The notes under the pieces: generated by a model
The model's database searches: none
What the model saw: the letters and a program-made list of their open reading frames with translations, nothing else
What the model was told of the DNA's origin: nothing
Source: Pyropia haitanensis
Lineage: Eukaryota > Rhodophyta > Bangiophyceae > Bangiales > Bangiaceae
DNA: 64,000 nucleotides
Assembly (NCBI GenBank): GCA_008729055.1
Contig: SDUX01000002.1
Span: forward strand, 1,058,496 to 1,122,495
Reading direction: 5' to 3'
Program-made: the position numbers and the translations under genes
Shown here: positions 1-11,095 of the stretch, piece by piece
Numbering within the stretch: the first letter of the stretch is position 1
Layout of the letters: the number at the start of each line of letters is the position of its first letter

Positions 1-696
1 TTGCTGGCGGCGGGGTGGCGCGCCTTCTGAAGGTGTGGGGAGCGGGCGCTGGCGGGGACGTTGCGGGGCGTGTTCCATCTTGGTACATTTGTCGCTGGCG
101 ATGGGATGCAGTGTAACGGGGGGTTGAGCGGCCGGTCGTGGCGGGGGGCGGCTGCTTGGTGCGACGGGACAGGTGCTGGGTGCGCGCGGTGGGGCCGCTG
201 GGTGCGAGGTGCAATACTGGCGGGGGGATAGTGGGCGCTGAAGGGGAGCCTTTTTGGAGAGGGGCGGGCGGGGTTGTTGTTCATGTGGGCGACTGATGGT
301 GAGTCCGCTGTTGCCGCTAGTGTCGTGCTCGTTGGTGCTCTGGGTGTGCAATCTGGTCGCTCCCACACTTACACGCGGAGTCGGGTGCCACAAGAAAAGC
401 AGAGGCCTACTGAGCCTCCCGCGCTCGCCGTTCACATCACCGTTCCACCAGCAGCCCCCTACCAGCCGCTACTCCCCTGCCACCAGCTGGGCCGCCCGCG
501 CTACGGCTTCCCTGCCAACTCTTCAGCGGCTACACCCCCCCCCGCCAGAAGCCGCGGCACCCTCCCACCAGCAGCCGCGGCGTCCCCCTACCAGCCGCGT
601 CGCCGCCTTCCCTCCCGAGGCGGCCGCGCAACCCGCCGCATAGCAGCGGCCGCCCGCCGGCTGGCAGAGCGTCGCCCCTCCCGCTGCGCAGTGCCT
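1..696. other. No supported gene; left flank of transposon pair
   Basis: No frame in this stretch shows a recognisable protein. It holds weak internal duplications: a CCACCAGCAGCC / CCCTACCAGCCGC pair occurs near 450-475 and again near 565-600. The last bases (about 686-698, GCGCAGTGCCTGC) match the outer end of the second transposon copy that terminates at 3103, so they may be the remnant of a further copy. Confidence 0.4.
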
Positions 697-1904
697 GCGC
701 AGTGGGTGCTAAACCGTCTCAAAGAAAACCTGCTTTTCCGTTGCTTGGCCCGGCCCGCAAGCGGTTGTCAACGCCTGTTTTGACAGTGTGAGGCCTGCTT
801 TTTTTCGGTTTTTTTGTTTTTGACTTACATGGGTGCCTTTCGGACCTTCGACGGAGTGCATCTCATACAGAAAGAAGCGTCTGGAGCTGAGCTGTCTGGG
901 CCTACAAAATCACCCGTGTCAACGGACCGAAACGCTTCACTGTAGGGCTCCATGCAATCCGCGTCTGGGAAGGTTGCCAACGACCGCAAGGTGGCTTGCG
1001 GGCGGCCGCAGAGTACCTTGCGGAAACGCCTCTGCATGGGCCATTGCGGCGAAAATCTCCCGCACTCTGCAGTCCCCGGGAGTAAGAAAAGTGACGTGGA
1101 GGGAGACGCTTTGAGGACGCGCTTGACGACACGGCTAGGGTGGATGGCGTAGGCTTAAGAGGTGGCTCTCTCTTCCCCCCCCCCCTTCACTCCACTTACC
1201 CGCTTCTCTGCTTGCTCGTGGCCCCCTCACCTTTACTCCCCCACGCCCGTCCGCTCCCCCCCCGTTCTCGTCCGCGGGTGCCGCAGTCATGACGGCTTTT
1301 TGAGGCGCTGCGGAGCGGCAGCTAGCGCAGGCTGTTGTGACTGGAAATTGTGGCGCGGCGCAGGGATAGTGCCCGCCGTCTACTTCGCTTCAGCCGATAG
1401 TAGCGTTCTCTCCCGCCTCCCTCTCCCCTCAGCTCTCCTGCGCTTCCCGCTCACTCTCGACGGTAGGTATCGCGATGGAAGCGGCATCCGCTGAGGCGTA
1501 AAAGCCGGCCTCTGGCTGTCTGCGGCAGGTGGTGGTGATACTCCGCCTTGAGGTGTGCGGCTCCACTGCGGAGCTGGCGCAGGTAAACGAGCAGCTGCTG
1601 TCTCAGCGGAAGAGCGAGTAGGCGCTGGTCCAGGTAGCCAAGACGGCCCAGGGCTTCGAACACCTGTTCCGTCCCGGCCTCTGATTGGATACATTCCGAC
1701 GGTTGTTGACAGTCGCAGCGTGGGAGATTTTCGCAAAGTGCCGCGCAAGAAGGACAAACTTGCGGACGCAAGCAGACTCCGCACAAAAATCTTGCTTGTC
1801 CACGCAGACTGGCTTGCGGAAAAGCAAGATCCCACGCAAGCCCGCAAGGGGCCCCGCAACCGAAAAAGCAGGTTTTTTTTGAGACGGTTTAGCACCCACT
1901 GCGC
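697..1904. mobile_element. TIR-bounded non-autonomous DNA transposon, copy 1
   Basis: The ends are inverted repeats. The left end starts GCGCAGTGGGTGCTAAACCG at 697, and the right end (about 1861-1904) is its reverse complement, with near-identity over roughly 45 bp including the following CAAA-AAAACCTGC stretch. No transposase-like frame is present, so the copy is non-autonomous. The interior has a hairpin built from TTCGG(A/T)CC and GGACCGAA and several CCGCAAG / CTTGCGG pairs, for example 984-1001, which could be subterminal protein-binding sites. It shares the 4 bp GCGC at 1901-1904 with the next copy, head to tail. No clear target-site duplication was found. Confidence 0.75.
1475..1684 (+). 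pseudogene. Broken small ORF carried in transposon copy 1
   Basis: This is a 70-codon frame starting ATG GAA GCG GCA and ending CTC TGA. It is interrupted by TAA at codon 9 and by TAG near codon 44 (GAG TAG GCG). The frame downstream of the first stop reads ILRLEVCGSTAELAQVNEQL and later ALVQVAKTAQGFEHLFRPGL, a charged, helix-like peptide. The same frame, with the first stop at the same place, occurs in copy 2, where the length differs by exactly one codon. The parent protein is not recognised. It is either a captured gene fragment or a decayed element gene. Confidence 0.4.
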
Positions 1905-3103
1905 TGCTAAACAGTCTCAAAAAATTCTTGCTTTTCCTTTGCTTGGGCCGGCCCGCAAGCAGTTGTCACCGTCTGTTTCGACAGTGTGAGCCCCGATTTT
2001 TCTCAGTTTTTTTGTTTTTCATTTACATGGGTGCCTTTCGGTCCATCGACGGAGTTCATCTCATACGGACAGAAGCGCATGGAGCTCAGCTGTCTGGCCA
2101 TAGAAAATCACCGATGGCGACGGACCGAAACGCTTCACTGCAGGGCTCCATGCAATCCGCACCTTGGGACGTTTGCAATGACCGCAAGGTGGCTTGTGGT
2201 CGCCGCAAACCATCTTGCGGAGTCGCCTCTGCATGGGCCATTGCGGCGAAAATCTCCCGCACTCTGCGGGGCCCGGTGGTAAGAAAAGTGACGTCGAGGG
2301 AGACGCCTTGACGAGGCGCTTGACGACCCGGCTTGGGCGGATGGCGTAGCGCGAAGGGGTGGCACCCTCTTCCTCCCCCCCCCCCTCCACTCCGCTCAAC
2401 CGCTTCTCTGCCCGCAGGTAGCCCCCTTACCTTCACTCCCCCACGCCCGTCCGCTCTCCCCCCGTTCTCGTCCGTGGGGGTCGCAGTGATGACGGCTCTT
2501 TGGGGCGCTGCGGAGCGGCAGCCACTGCAGGCTGTGGTAACTGGTAACGGTGGCGCTGTGCGGGGATGGTGCCCGCCGTCAACTTCGCTTCAGCCGATAG
2601 TAGCTCCCTCTCCCGCCTCCCCCTTCCCTCAGCACGCCTCCGCTTCCCCCTCGCTCTCGACGGTAGGTATCGCCATGGAAGCGGCATCCACTGAGGCGTA
2701 GAAGCCGGACCCTGATTGCCTGCGGCAGGAGGTGGAAATACTCCGCCTTGAGGTGTGCGGCTCGACTGCGGTGCTGTTGCAGGTAAACGAGCAGCTACTG
2801 TCTCAGCGGAAGAGCGAGAACCCGGCGCTGGTCCAGGTAGCCAGGACGGCCCAGGGCTTCGAACACCTGTTCCGTCCTGGTCTCTGATTGGGTACGGCGA
2901 CGGTCGTTGACCGTCGCGGCGTGGGAGATTTCCGCAAAGGGTCGCGCAAGAATGGCTGACTTGCGGAACAAGCAGACTCCACAGAAAAATCTTGCTTGTC
3001 CCGCAGACTGGCTTGCGTGAAAGCAAGATCCGACGCAAGCCCGCAAGGGGCACCGCAACCGAAAAAGCAGGTTTTTTTTGAGACGGTTTAGCAGGCACTG
3101 CGC
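1901..3103. mobile_element. TIR-bounded non-autonomous DNA transposon, copy 2
   Basis: This is a second, diverged copy of the 697-1904 element in the same orientation. Its left end (GCGC-TGCTAAACAGTCTCAAA, from 1901) lacks five bases of the TIR. Its right end (3071-3103) reads, in reverse complement, GCGCAGTGCCTGCTAAACCG. The interior aligns with copy 1 along its full length, including the TTTTTTTGTTTTT tract, the TTCGGTCC / GGACCGAA hairpin and the small ORF relic. No transposase is visible. The two copies may be a tandem insertion or the product of a local duplication. Confidence 0.75.
2675..2887 (+). pseudogene. Broken small ORF carried in transposon copy 2
   Basis: This 71-codon counterpart of the relic in copy 1 starts ATG GAA GCG GCA TCC and has TAG at codon 9. 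After that stop it is open to TGA at 2885-2887 and reads CLRQEVEILRLEVCGSTAVL, then QVNEQLLSQRKSENPALVQV. The one-codon length difference and largely conservative replacements relative to copy 1 suggest the frame was once translated. An alternative is a 3'-terminal exon with the start upstream, since CGACGGTAG-GTATCG just before the ATG resembles splice sequence. No family is recognised. Confidence 0.4.
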
Positions 3104-3960
3104 GGGCGCGACCTTCCCAAGTCAGGGAGCAGCTCAGGCCAAATTGAAGTCTCGAAGCCTAGCTAGGGAATTTTCCCGAACGCGCTTTCAGTTTGTCTCG
3201 TGGCTCGCTCGTACAACGGTACTTGCCCGCATTGTATGCTCGTCTACGTACCGTACGATGCGTGGACCCTGAGCTGTTGGGCTGGCCCGTAGAGCCGGTC
3301 CCGCGCCGGTCGCCGGGAGCCGGACCTCAAAGGCCGGCCTATCATCGGCACCCATGACGGTACGTAGCTGAGGGAGAGAGGATCGGTAGCGTCCGCCTTG
3401 TCAAGCTGTCAATAGGACGTTCTGTTGGAAACGGACTCCACCGACAGACATGCAGGGCTGCCTGTCTGAGGTTGTACCGCCGAGAGGGGCGGGTTCGACG
3501 GAGGGGTCACGCGCCAGACCCGCAGCAGTGTAGGTCGCAACGTAGGGGTGGCAGCGGCGCACGCGGGCACGCCCAATGATCTGAACAGCCCCCATTGATG
3601 GCACCGGGGCGTGTGTGGGGAGGGAGGGTGCTATCCGGATACGGAGGACAGGCGTGTCCTCTCAGGAGAAAAGGTGGAGTTTGATACCTGGGCAGGAACG
3701 CAGGGGCGCTCATTGCGAGCTAGCGCGTGTGTGCGGATGCGTCGCAGCGTAGCGGTTGACGGGCTGTATGGGATTGAGGCCACGATGATACGTAGGTGTG
3801 CTGTGCGCAATGTTGCTCCTCGGCAATCCCCCTTACCCATGTGTGCGGCCACGCATCCGCCGCTGCTGCTAAGGAGCGCCCTTGCGTCCCATTAGGGGGC
3901 GGTAGCGGCCGGTGTGGCGGGTAGGCGGTCTCGCGCACCGGTGACCTCGCGCTGGTGTGC
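3104..3960. other. Intergenic, no supported gene
   Basis: This mixed-composition sequence lies between the transposon pair and the subtilase promoter. I see no open frame with protein-like composition and no structural RNA. A short GTACG / CGTAC-rich patch lies near 3210-3265. Confidence 0.4.
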
Positions 3961-3980
3961 ACAGCAAGCAGGTGTCTCTT

Positions 3981-3986
3981 TATAAA
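3981..3986 (+). promoter_or_regulatory. TATA box of the subtilase gene
   Basis: TATAAA within CTCTTTATAAAGGGG, 131 bp upstream of the ATG at 4117. The spacing suits a transcription start about 30 bp downstream and a leader of roughly 100 bases. No other match this good lies just upstream of this gene. Confidence 0.65.
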
Positions 3987-4116
3987 GGGGGTGCCCGGCG
4001 CTCGCCCCGGGACGTCACTTCGTCCGGCACCGGACGTGGTCACCGTCACTGTCCCGCAGCCTTGTTCCCATCTCCCTTGTCCTCCCCCCCGACGCCGCCT
4101 CTCCCCATTTCCAGTC

Positions 4117-6063
4117 ATGGCACCCATGGCGACTACCGCCCTCGCGGCGGTTGCCGTCACCGCCTTGGCGGCGGCGACCGTCGCGGGCGCGCCGGCCCGC
4201 GGCGTCGAGTCCGCGGCGTCAACCGCCCGACTGATGGCGGGCCTCACAGACGCCAAGGTAATTACCCTTGCTGACGACTGTGGCGGTGACTGCCAGGCGT
4301 CGGTCGCCGACGCGCTCACCGCCCGCGGGTGCTCGTCGGTGGCGGTGCTGCCCACCCTCCGGATGGTCACGGCCAGCTGCGTCAAAGCGGAAGGCGCAGC
4401 GGCTGAGACGGTCAACGCTGAGACGGCACGCATCCCGGGGGTGCTCGAGGTGGAGGATGACTCGCTCGTGACGGGCACCCAAGTGGACGAGGAGAACAGG
4501 GAGGGTGATCGTACGTTTTCAGGGGAGGGCGACATCGAGGGGGGGGGTGGATCGAAGACCTCAGGGTGAGTGCGCGCGGGGCCCGCGCCTCGAGAGATGG
4601 TGTGGACACCCGATGATCGGTCACTTACACGCCCTCCCTACGGACTCTCACCGTGGTAATGCGGTTGCTTCTCTTTGTGTCACCCGCCCTCCCAGTCATC
4701 ATTCCCATTAAGGACGGGAACGGCAACCCCTACTTTTGGGGGCTGGACCGGATTAACCAGTTTGGGCTCCCGCTTGACATGAATCGCGACACGCAGTGCT
4801 ACCCCGCCAAGGGCGATGGCGTCAATGTTTTCGTCGTCGACTCGGGCTGCGCGGTCGACCACCCCGAGTTTGCCGGAGTCAAGATCCGCTCCATGGCGCT
4901 GCCCTCCTCCCCCTACGACCCCGCCGGTGTGGACGACCGCGGCCACGGCTCCCACGTGGCGGGCACGGTTGCGGGCAAGACGACGGGCGTGGCGCCCGGC
5001 GCGGAGCTGACCTGCATCAAGGTGCTCAACGAGGATGGCCGCGGCAAGTCGAGCGACGTCGCGGCGGGCTTTGAGCACGTTGCCGCGTACAAGGCGGCCA
5101 ACCCGGGGGCCAAGGTGATCATGCAGGCCTCGCTGGGCGGCTCTGGCAACCACCACAATACGGTCATGCGGCGGATGGCGGGGGTGGGCGTCATTGGCTC
5201 CGTCGCCGCCGGCAACGACGGCGGCGACGCGTGTGACCACACGCCCGCAGGCTCGCCCGACGTCATCACGGTGGGCAACATGGACATGGACGACACGGTG
5301 TGGCGCAACTCAAACATCGGCCGCTGTGTCGATGTCTTTGCACGTACGTTGGTCCGTCCTGGTCTCGGGTGGTGGGGAGTGGGGTGGGGCAAGCGCGTGA
5401 AGATGGTGGGTGCCGAGCGACCGCCTGTGAGTGCTGGTGCTTGCATCGAGGGGCAGCGACCTAACCCACCGCGTCGCCGCTCGATTCGCTCTCCTCTCTG
5501 TGTGCACTCGACATGTCCCGCACGTATCCACAGCCGGCCACAAGACGCTGTCGGTGGACTTCCGCGGCACCCTGACGACCAAGACGGGCACGAGCATGTC
5601 GGCTCCCCACGTGGCGGGCCTCATCGCGCTCATCCTCTCCAACCACCCCGACGGCGCGTCGCTTGACATGCAGGCGGTCAAGGCGCTCCTCACCGCGGGC
5701 GCGCCCATGATCACGGACCACCCGCTCGCGTGGGCTTCGCCCGCGTGCAACGGCTCCGCGCCGGCGCCGGTTCCGGGCCCCGCGCCCGGGCCGGTCGTGC
5801 CGACGCCTGCGCCCGCGCCCAAGGGCCCCGCCCCGGGGCTGCCCCCGCCGGGCTTCCCCTCGCCCGCGCCGGCTGTCCCCGTGCCGTCGCCCAACGGCCC
5901 CGCGCCCGCACCCAGCAGCCCGGCGCCCGCGCCCGGCGGCCCGGCGCCGCCATGCCCACCGGCGCCGGGCCGCCCCGTCCGGCCGGCACCCGCGCCGGTC
6001 ATGTACCCGGGGGGGATCCCGCCAGAGGGCTCCACCGAGCTGCCGCAGATGCCGCCGCAGTGA
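4117..6063 (+). CDS. Secreted subtilisin-like serine protease (S8A, proteinase K type), three exons
   Basis: The exons are 4117-4510, 4696-5343 and 5534-6063. They sum to 1572 nt, or 523 residues, and join in phase. Both donors are C|GTACGT and both acceptors are CAG. Residues 1-25 (MAPMATTALAAVAVTALAAA...) form a signal peptide. Residues about 45-115 look like an inhibitor I9 propeptide. The catalytic domain shows Asp in FVVDSGCAVDHPEF (about 180), His in DDRGHGSHVAGT (about 215), the oxyanion Asn in AAGNDGGDAC, and Ser in GTSMSAPHVAG (about 368). The second junction restores VDVFAPGHKTL, the family's usual sequence. About 80 residues of Pro/Ala/Gly-rich tail follow and end PEGSTELPQMPPQ. 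It is expected to be an extracellular or vacuolar endopeptidase activated by propeptide removal. The ATG was chosen because it begins the signal peptide and lies 136 bp from the start of the TATA box. Confidence 0.93.
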
Positions 6064-8431
6064 GGCGGCGACCGCCTTCGAGGCGCGCGCCCTGCGTGCT
6101 GCGGCCGGCCTGCCCGTTCAGTGTTTTTTCGCGACGGGCTGACCACGAGGTCGTGTTGGATTTGTTTCCTTCTGCTGGGGTGGGGAGAAGAGGGGTACGA
6201 AAGAAGGGTTTGTCTGGCCGCCGATTGTTTCAGCGACCTATGTCTTTGGAGTGGAGGAAAGAAAGTCTAAGACGTACGATACCGGACTGCTGCCGTGGCC
6301 AGGGCGCACTCGGCACTCAGGACACCAAGCTGCGGTACGGCACTGGATAAGACGAAGAAGGTCAAGGAGGGGACAGAAGAAGGGGCTCCGCCAGAGATGC
6401 GAGCAGGGAGACGTTGGGAGCACAAGCACCGGCTAAAGAGTGGGCATTTCTTTCTGAGAGGGACCTTGCAGCGGCGGGGAATATCGACGGGGTGCAGCAG
6501 GCGCGAGTCCTCTTCACAGCTCCCCAGCTGGTGTGCGTGACATCACGGTTGCGCCGTTGTGCGTGACAATCTCGTGCACTACGCGCTCCTGCGGCTGCGG
6601 GAGTGAAGCACCTCTGCAATGTCGCTTGCCTCTCGCCTGTCTGTGAGTGCTTTGTCTGGTGCGGCACGGTGCTGGAGTGAACGGTGTGTGCCCATATCAC
6701 TCCTGCCAACCCTCGCGTGACCACCCCAGCCGCTCCCACCCTGGCGCCATTACCCACGACTGACCCCCCCACAACGCACCCCACATCCCTTGCCACTCCC
6801 CTCTCCACGTCGCGCCCCCAATCCCGTCGCGTCCCCCCCCGGCGGGCAAGCGGTAAGTATCCGCGCCACGCACGCGAAGATCAACCAAACCGCATGCACC
6901 ACCTTCCCCGCCCTCCCTCCCCCACCCCTGCCCGCCGGTCTCGCGCGCCACCAACCGAATCGCCCGCGCGGGGGCGGGCGCGGCCGCCCACCGTCGCCCG
7001 CCCCGCGGCGGCCGCAAAGGTGGCGACGCCGCACGAGCGCGCGCGCGCACACGTTGGCGGGGGCAGCTGCGCCTTCCCCGCCCGCCGCAAAGACCGCCGT
7101 CGCCGCCACGCACCGACGCCGACGACGCCACCGCCGCCGCCGCCGTTGCCGTCACCGTCACCGTCCGCCGCGCAGCCGTCCCCCGACGCGGTGGCGGCCG
7201 CATCGGCACCGCGGTGGTCTCCCCGACCGACCCGGGGCGGTGGCAGTGGCGGTGGTGGTGGTGGTGGTGGTGGGATGACCGCAGCGGCGGTAGCGGGCGG
7301 TAGGGGTGGCGGCGACGGCGGCCGCTGCCGGCGGCCCGAGTCGTAGGTCGTCCCGCTGCGGCTGTCCGACCAGCCGCGCCACGCGCGGCGGCGTCGGCCA
7401 ACGCCATCCACGGGGTGGGCGGATAATCCACCCCGTGGCGGCCACCGCAACGGCAGGCCGCACCGCCGACCCCGTGTCGCTAGCCGGACGGTTCCGGGCG
7501 GAGGGGGAAGCGCAAAGGGGGAGGCGCGCCCGCAGGCCAGACGCACCAGACGGCGGCCGCCAAGGCGGCGCAGGCCGACGCCATTGCCACCGTCGGGGAA
7601 GCCCGCCGCCGCTGCCGCCGCCGATACCGTCGGCGCCGCCGCCGCCGCCACCGCCGCCGCGTAGGCCGTCCAGCCACGATCGGCGTCTCCCAAGCCGGCG
7701 CTCTCCGTGACACCGTCAAGACCAGGTCAGGGTCCGCCTCGGCCGGCACACTCGCGCGGCGGCCCGCACGCGCCCCCCCCCCCCCTCGCCACGTACGTCT
7801 CCATTCCGTGGACAGCCGGGGGTGAGGGTGGAGCAGCGTGGCAGCGCGTGGCAGGCGGACAGGCGCGGCGGTGGCGCGAGCCGCCGCGCGGCACCACCAC
7901 ACCAGCGGCGCCCCCGGCTGTGGCGCTCGCCGGCGGCGGGCGAGGGGGGAGGGGGGCGGCCGGTGTACCCCACCAACAGCCCCCCCTCCCCCCCCCGCCG
8001 CCAGCGTGTAAGGCCGCTGCTGGGCGGGAAACGCCACAGGCACGTGTGCACCTCCAACCCCGCCGCCCCCCCCCCAGCCTGTGGGGCCGCCGCTGGGTGG
8101 GAATCGGGCGGACGACAAGGGGCGCGCCGCGGGGCCGCGCGGGAAACGCAGCGCATCACGGCGCGCGCCGGTTTAGTTAGTAGGGGGGGAGGGCGGGCAC
8201 ACGGTCGGAACAGGGGGGGAGGGGCATGGCAGGAAGACGGCCAGCCCGCGGCGGCAACGGGACACAAAAACAAACCACGAGGCCCCGTCTGGCCAATCTG
8301 TCGTCAACGGACTATGTACATGCGCACCGCGTACGGGCCAACCGGTGGGGGGGGAGGGGAACAGGCACGGGGGGAAGAGACCACGCGGCGAGCACGCGAC
8401 GGAGGACACAGACCCCCCCGCCACGACGACG
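6064..8431. other. Intergenic, GC-rich, no supported gene
   Basis: The stretch 6064-6700 is ordinary mixed sequence with no protein-like frame. From about 6700 to 8430 the DNA is dominated by CCG/CGG words and C runs, and every frame on both strands is open for long distances. The translations are Arg/Pro/Ala-rich on both strands and change character at each C run, so I do not call a gene. It may include the 3' region of the TMEM184-like gene on the minus strand. Confidence 0.4.
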
Positions 8432-9961
8432 TCACCGCTGCCCCCGAGGTGGCCGTGACCTCCTCCCCCCCGCCGGCGGCGGCGCGTCCCCCCCACCGTC
8501 GCCGGCAACCAACGCCAACGCGGCGGGCGGCCGCACGCGCGCGGTCGCCGCGGCCGACGGCGGGGCCGCGCCCGCCGGCGACGCGGCGACCGCGGCGCCG
8601 CCGCCGACCTCACGGGGCGGGAAGAGCGCCAAGTCCGCGACGCGGAGCGTCGGCCGCCGCGGAAGCCGCCCCCGGCCGCCCCGCCCGTCGCCCTCGCCGT
8701 CGAGGCCGCCGTCGCCCGGCCCGCCGCCCGAGACGTCGTCGCCCAGGATCGTGTCAGCCGACGCGACGAGCGGCTCCGAGTCGCGGAGCTCCCGCTCAAA
8801 GCCGCCGCTGCTGCCGTACAGCCGGTTCTTCGCGTCAGCGAGCACGTCCCGCACGTCGAGGACGTCGCCAAAGTTTCGCAACGCGGGGTGTGCGTGCCGC
8901 CGCCGGCCGGTGGGGGGGGCCGCGACGCCCGCGTCGCGGCCGCCGCCGCCCTTGGCCCGCGCCGCCCGGCCTTTGCCGCCGCCCGCCGCGCCAAGCGCCG
9001 CCTCCACGTCGCCGGCCGACCCCGCGGAGAGGCTCCCATAGCCGGCACGACCGCCGCCGCCGCGCCGCCCAGAGCGGTAGAGGCTGGTGGTGGCGGACGG
9101 GGGCGCCGCCCCGTCTGGCGCCGCCGCCGCCGCCACCGCCGCCACGTGCTCAGTGTAGGGAAACACAAAGGCGTGGCAAACGGCGGCGGCCAGCATTTCC
9201 ACACAGATGAGCACGTCCTGCAGGCCCGTGGCCTGCTCGTGCGCCGAGTAGCCGCCCACGTCCTTGAGGGCGCCCAGCCGGATGGCCACCGACAGCGCCA
9301 CGCCCTGCCAAAAGGAGAAGAAAATGACCGCCTTGACGGCCAGGAACTTGGGCAGCGGCCGGTACGGCCGCAGCAGCTCCTCGGCAGCGTGATAAAAGAG
9401 GACCAGCGCGTACAGCGCAACCGTGACGCTAATGTTGTTGGCGAGGTAGACCAGCCCACCGGCGCCGCGGAACGCGAGCAGCGAGTCGGGGTGGGAGGTG
9501 ATGTAGAGGAGGAAGAGGCTGCCCGCGGGCTTGGCAAACACAAACTGCAGGCACGCCGCGCGGACGGCAAACACAAACGGCGCGCCGAGGTGGATGGGCG
9601 GCAGCCGGTCGCGCAGCGGGAACGGGTGGTGCATCCGAGGGCGGGTCTCGAGGAAGTAGATGAGCCGCCGGTCCCCCCCCGAGAACTCAATCAGCAGCAC
9701 CACAAAGTTGTAGATGACGTACGCCTCGTAGCCATCACGCACAATGTCGAGGAGCAAGCCCCAATACTCGGACACAAACAGGGCGAGGAAGGAGGTGACC
9801 GAGTAGATGGGCACCATGACCAGGATACGCACAATGTGCAGCTGGAACTGCGGCTGCACATAGTGGGTGAGGTGCATGTAGATTTCCCACGACGACATGA
9901 CCGTTGCCGCCGCCGCGCACACCCCCGACACGGCCACCGCAATGGCCAAAGAGTTGACCAT
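8432..9961 (-). CDS. TMEM184 / OST-alpha family multi-pass membrane protein (LAZ1-like)
   Basis: The 509-residue frame starts ATGGTC within CCGCC-ATGG (9961), a good eukaryotic start context. About seven membrane segments follow, with the family signature: EIYMHLTHYVQPQFQLHIVR, then MVPIYSVTSFLALF, SEYWGLLLDIVRDGYEAYVI, NFVVLLIEFSGG and later FFSFWQGVALSVAIRLGALK. Beyond about residue 260 a cytosolic tail contains LRNFGDVLDVRDVLADAKNR, a region also seen in TMEM184/LAZ1 proteins, and then low-complexity Ala/Gly/Pro sequence. The family includes vertebrate TMEM184 and plant LAZ1, with endomembrane or vacuolar roles, and is related to the organic solute transporter alpha subunit; the cargo here is unknown. 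No intron is evident. The tail is longer and more disordered than usual. The next gene upstream on the same strand ends about 1.1 kb away. Confidence 0.88.
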   Translation of the reverse strand: MVNSLAIAVAVSGVCAAAATVMSSWEIYMHLTHYVQPQFQLHIVRILVMVPIYSVTSFLALFVSEYWGLLLDIVRDGYEAYVIYNFVVLLIEFSGGDRRLIYFLETRPRMHHPFPLRDRLPPIHLGAPFVFAVRAACLQFVFAKPAGSLFLLYITSHPDSLLAFRGAGGLVYLANNISVTVALYALVLFYHAAEELLRPYRPLPKFLAVKAVIFFSFWQGVALSVAIRLGALKDVGGYSAHEQATGLQDVLICVEMLAAAVCHAFVFPYTEHVAAVAAAAAPDGAAPPSATTSLYRSGRRGGGGRAGYGSLSAGSAGDVEAALGAAGGGKGRAARAKGGGGRDAGVAAPPTGRRRHAHPALRNFGDVLDVRDVLADAKNRLYGSSGGFERELRDSEPLVASADTILGDDVSGGGPGDGGLDGEGDGRGGRGRLPRRPTLRVADLALFPPREVGGGAAVAASPAGAAPPSAAATARVRPPAALALVAGDGGGDAPPPAGGRRSRPPRGQR

Positions 9962-10256
9962 GGCGGGGCAGTGGGGGGGGGGGGAGGGAAGCGCAGCGGG
10001 GGAGGAGGGAGAGGGAACAAAGGGGAGAAGGTGGAAGGGGGGGGGGGGTGGGTGGGGAGGCGTGGCAGAAGATGGCGGACAGGAGCAGGGGCGACCCGCA
10101 ACGGGGTCGGCGGCGAGCAGGCGGGCGCGTCGCGAGCGGGCCCAAGCGGCGCAAGGCCACGCACGCCACGGCCACGGGCGGCGGCACCCCGAGCGCCGCA
10201 CGCAGACAACGAGCGCGGGGGCGGGGGCGCGTCGCGCAGGCGGGAGCCGCTGCCGC

Positions 10257-10257
<1 letters not shown>

Positions 10258-10320
<63 letters not shown>

Positions 10321-10321
10321 C
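10258..10321. repeat. (CCG)n microsatellite
   Basis: About 21 uninterrupted CCG/GCC triplets, about 300 bp upstream of the TMEM184-like start codon on the minus strand, where it reads as (CGG)n. It could fall in that gene's promoter or 5' leader. It lies in a GC-rich intergenic block (9962-11095) that also has G runs of ten or more near 10470-10520 and no supportable gene. Confidence 0.8.
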
Positions 10322-10914
10322 ACCGTCGCGGCCACCACCGCCGGCCGGCCGCGGCGGGCGCGGCCGCGCGCGCGCACGCCGCGGCGCGGGACAGCGGGCG
10401 CGGCGGCAGAGGCGGGGCACGCCGCGGACGTCGTGGCAGGGCGGCGGGGTGGGGGGAAGGGCGGGGTGGGGGTGGGGGGGGGGGGGGGGGGAGGGGGGGG
10501 GTGGCGGCGGGGGGGGGGGGGGAGGCCGCGCGCGCTGGCGGGGGCGGCGGGCACACGGCCGCGCGAGGCGGGGACGGTGACTGCCGGGGGCGCACCGCGC
10601 GGCGGGGGGGGAGTCAATCGTGGACAGCGGCAGACTGGTGGGGTCACGGACCCACGCGGGCCGCGGCGCCGCCTTGAAGGAACAATCGGCGGGCCCAAGG
10701 ACCGGGTGGTCATTCCAAGTCCGACCGTTTTCCGCGGCTGGATTGCGTGGCAGGTGGCCCGCGGCGGCCGCGGTCGGGGCATCTGCGTGTGTACCCACAA
10801 CCCTAGTTTCAGAGGAGGCACAACCGGTGGACATCCACAGGCCAATAGGTCACACCGGCCGCCGCGAGGTGCAAGACGCCGTCGTTGGTTGACCCGCCAC
10901 CGGCCGGTGGCAGC

Positions 10915-11095
10915 GTCCGCCGTCCACCTCGCCGCTCCCGCCCCCCCTCCCCCCCCCCCCCTCTCGCCACCCCCCTCCCGCCCTCGCCACACCAGCGTTC
11001 GCACCTTCCACCCCCCCCCCCCTCCCCCATCTCACCCACGCCCCCCCCCTCCCCCATCTCGGCCACGCCCCCCCCCCCCCCCCCCCCCCGCGCCG
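10915..11095. other. C-run-rich 3' flank of the NDUFAF6-like gene
   Basis: Repeated C8-C19 tracts separated by TCTCGCCA, CATCTCACCCACG and similar words, just beyond the stop codon of the minus-strand gene ending at 11096. No gene is called here. Confidence 0.5.

Noticed and set aside
686..698. GCGCAGTGCCTGC as a target-site duplication of the 697-3103 pair
   Set aside because: The matching sequence at 3091-3103 is inverted rather than direct, so it belongs to the TIR, not to a target-site duplication.
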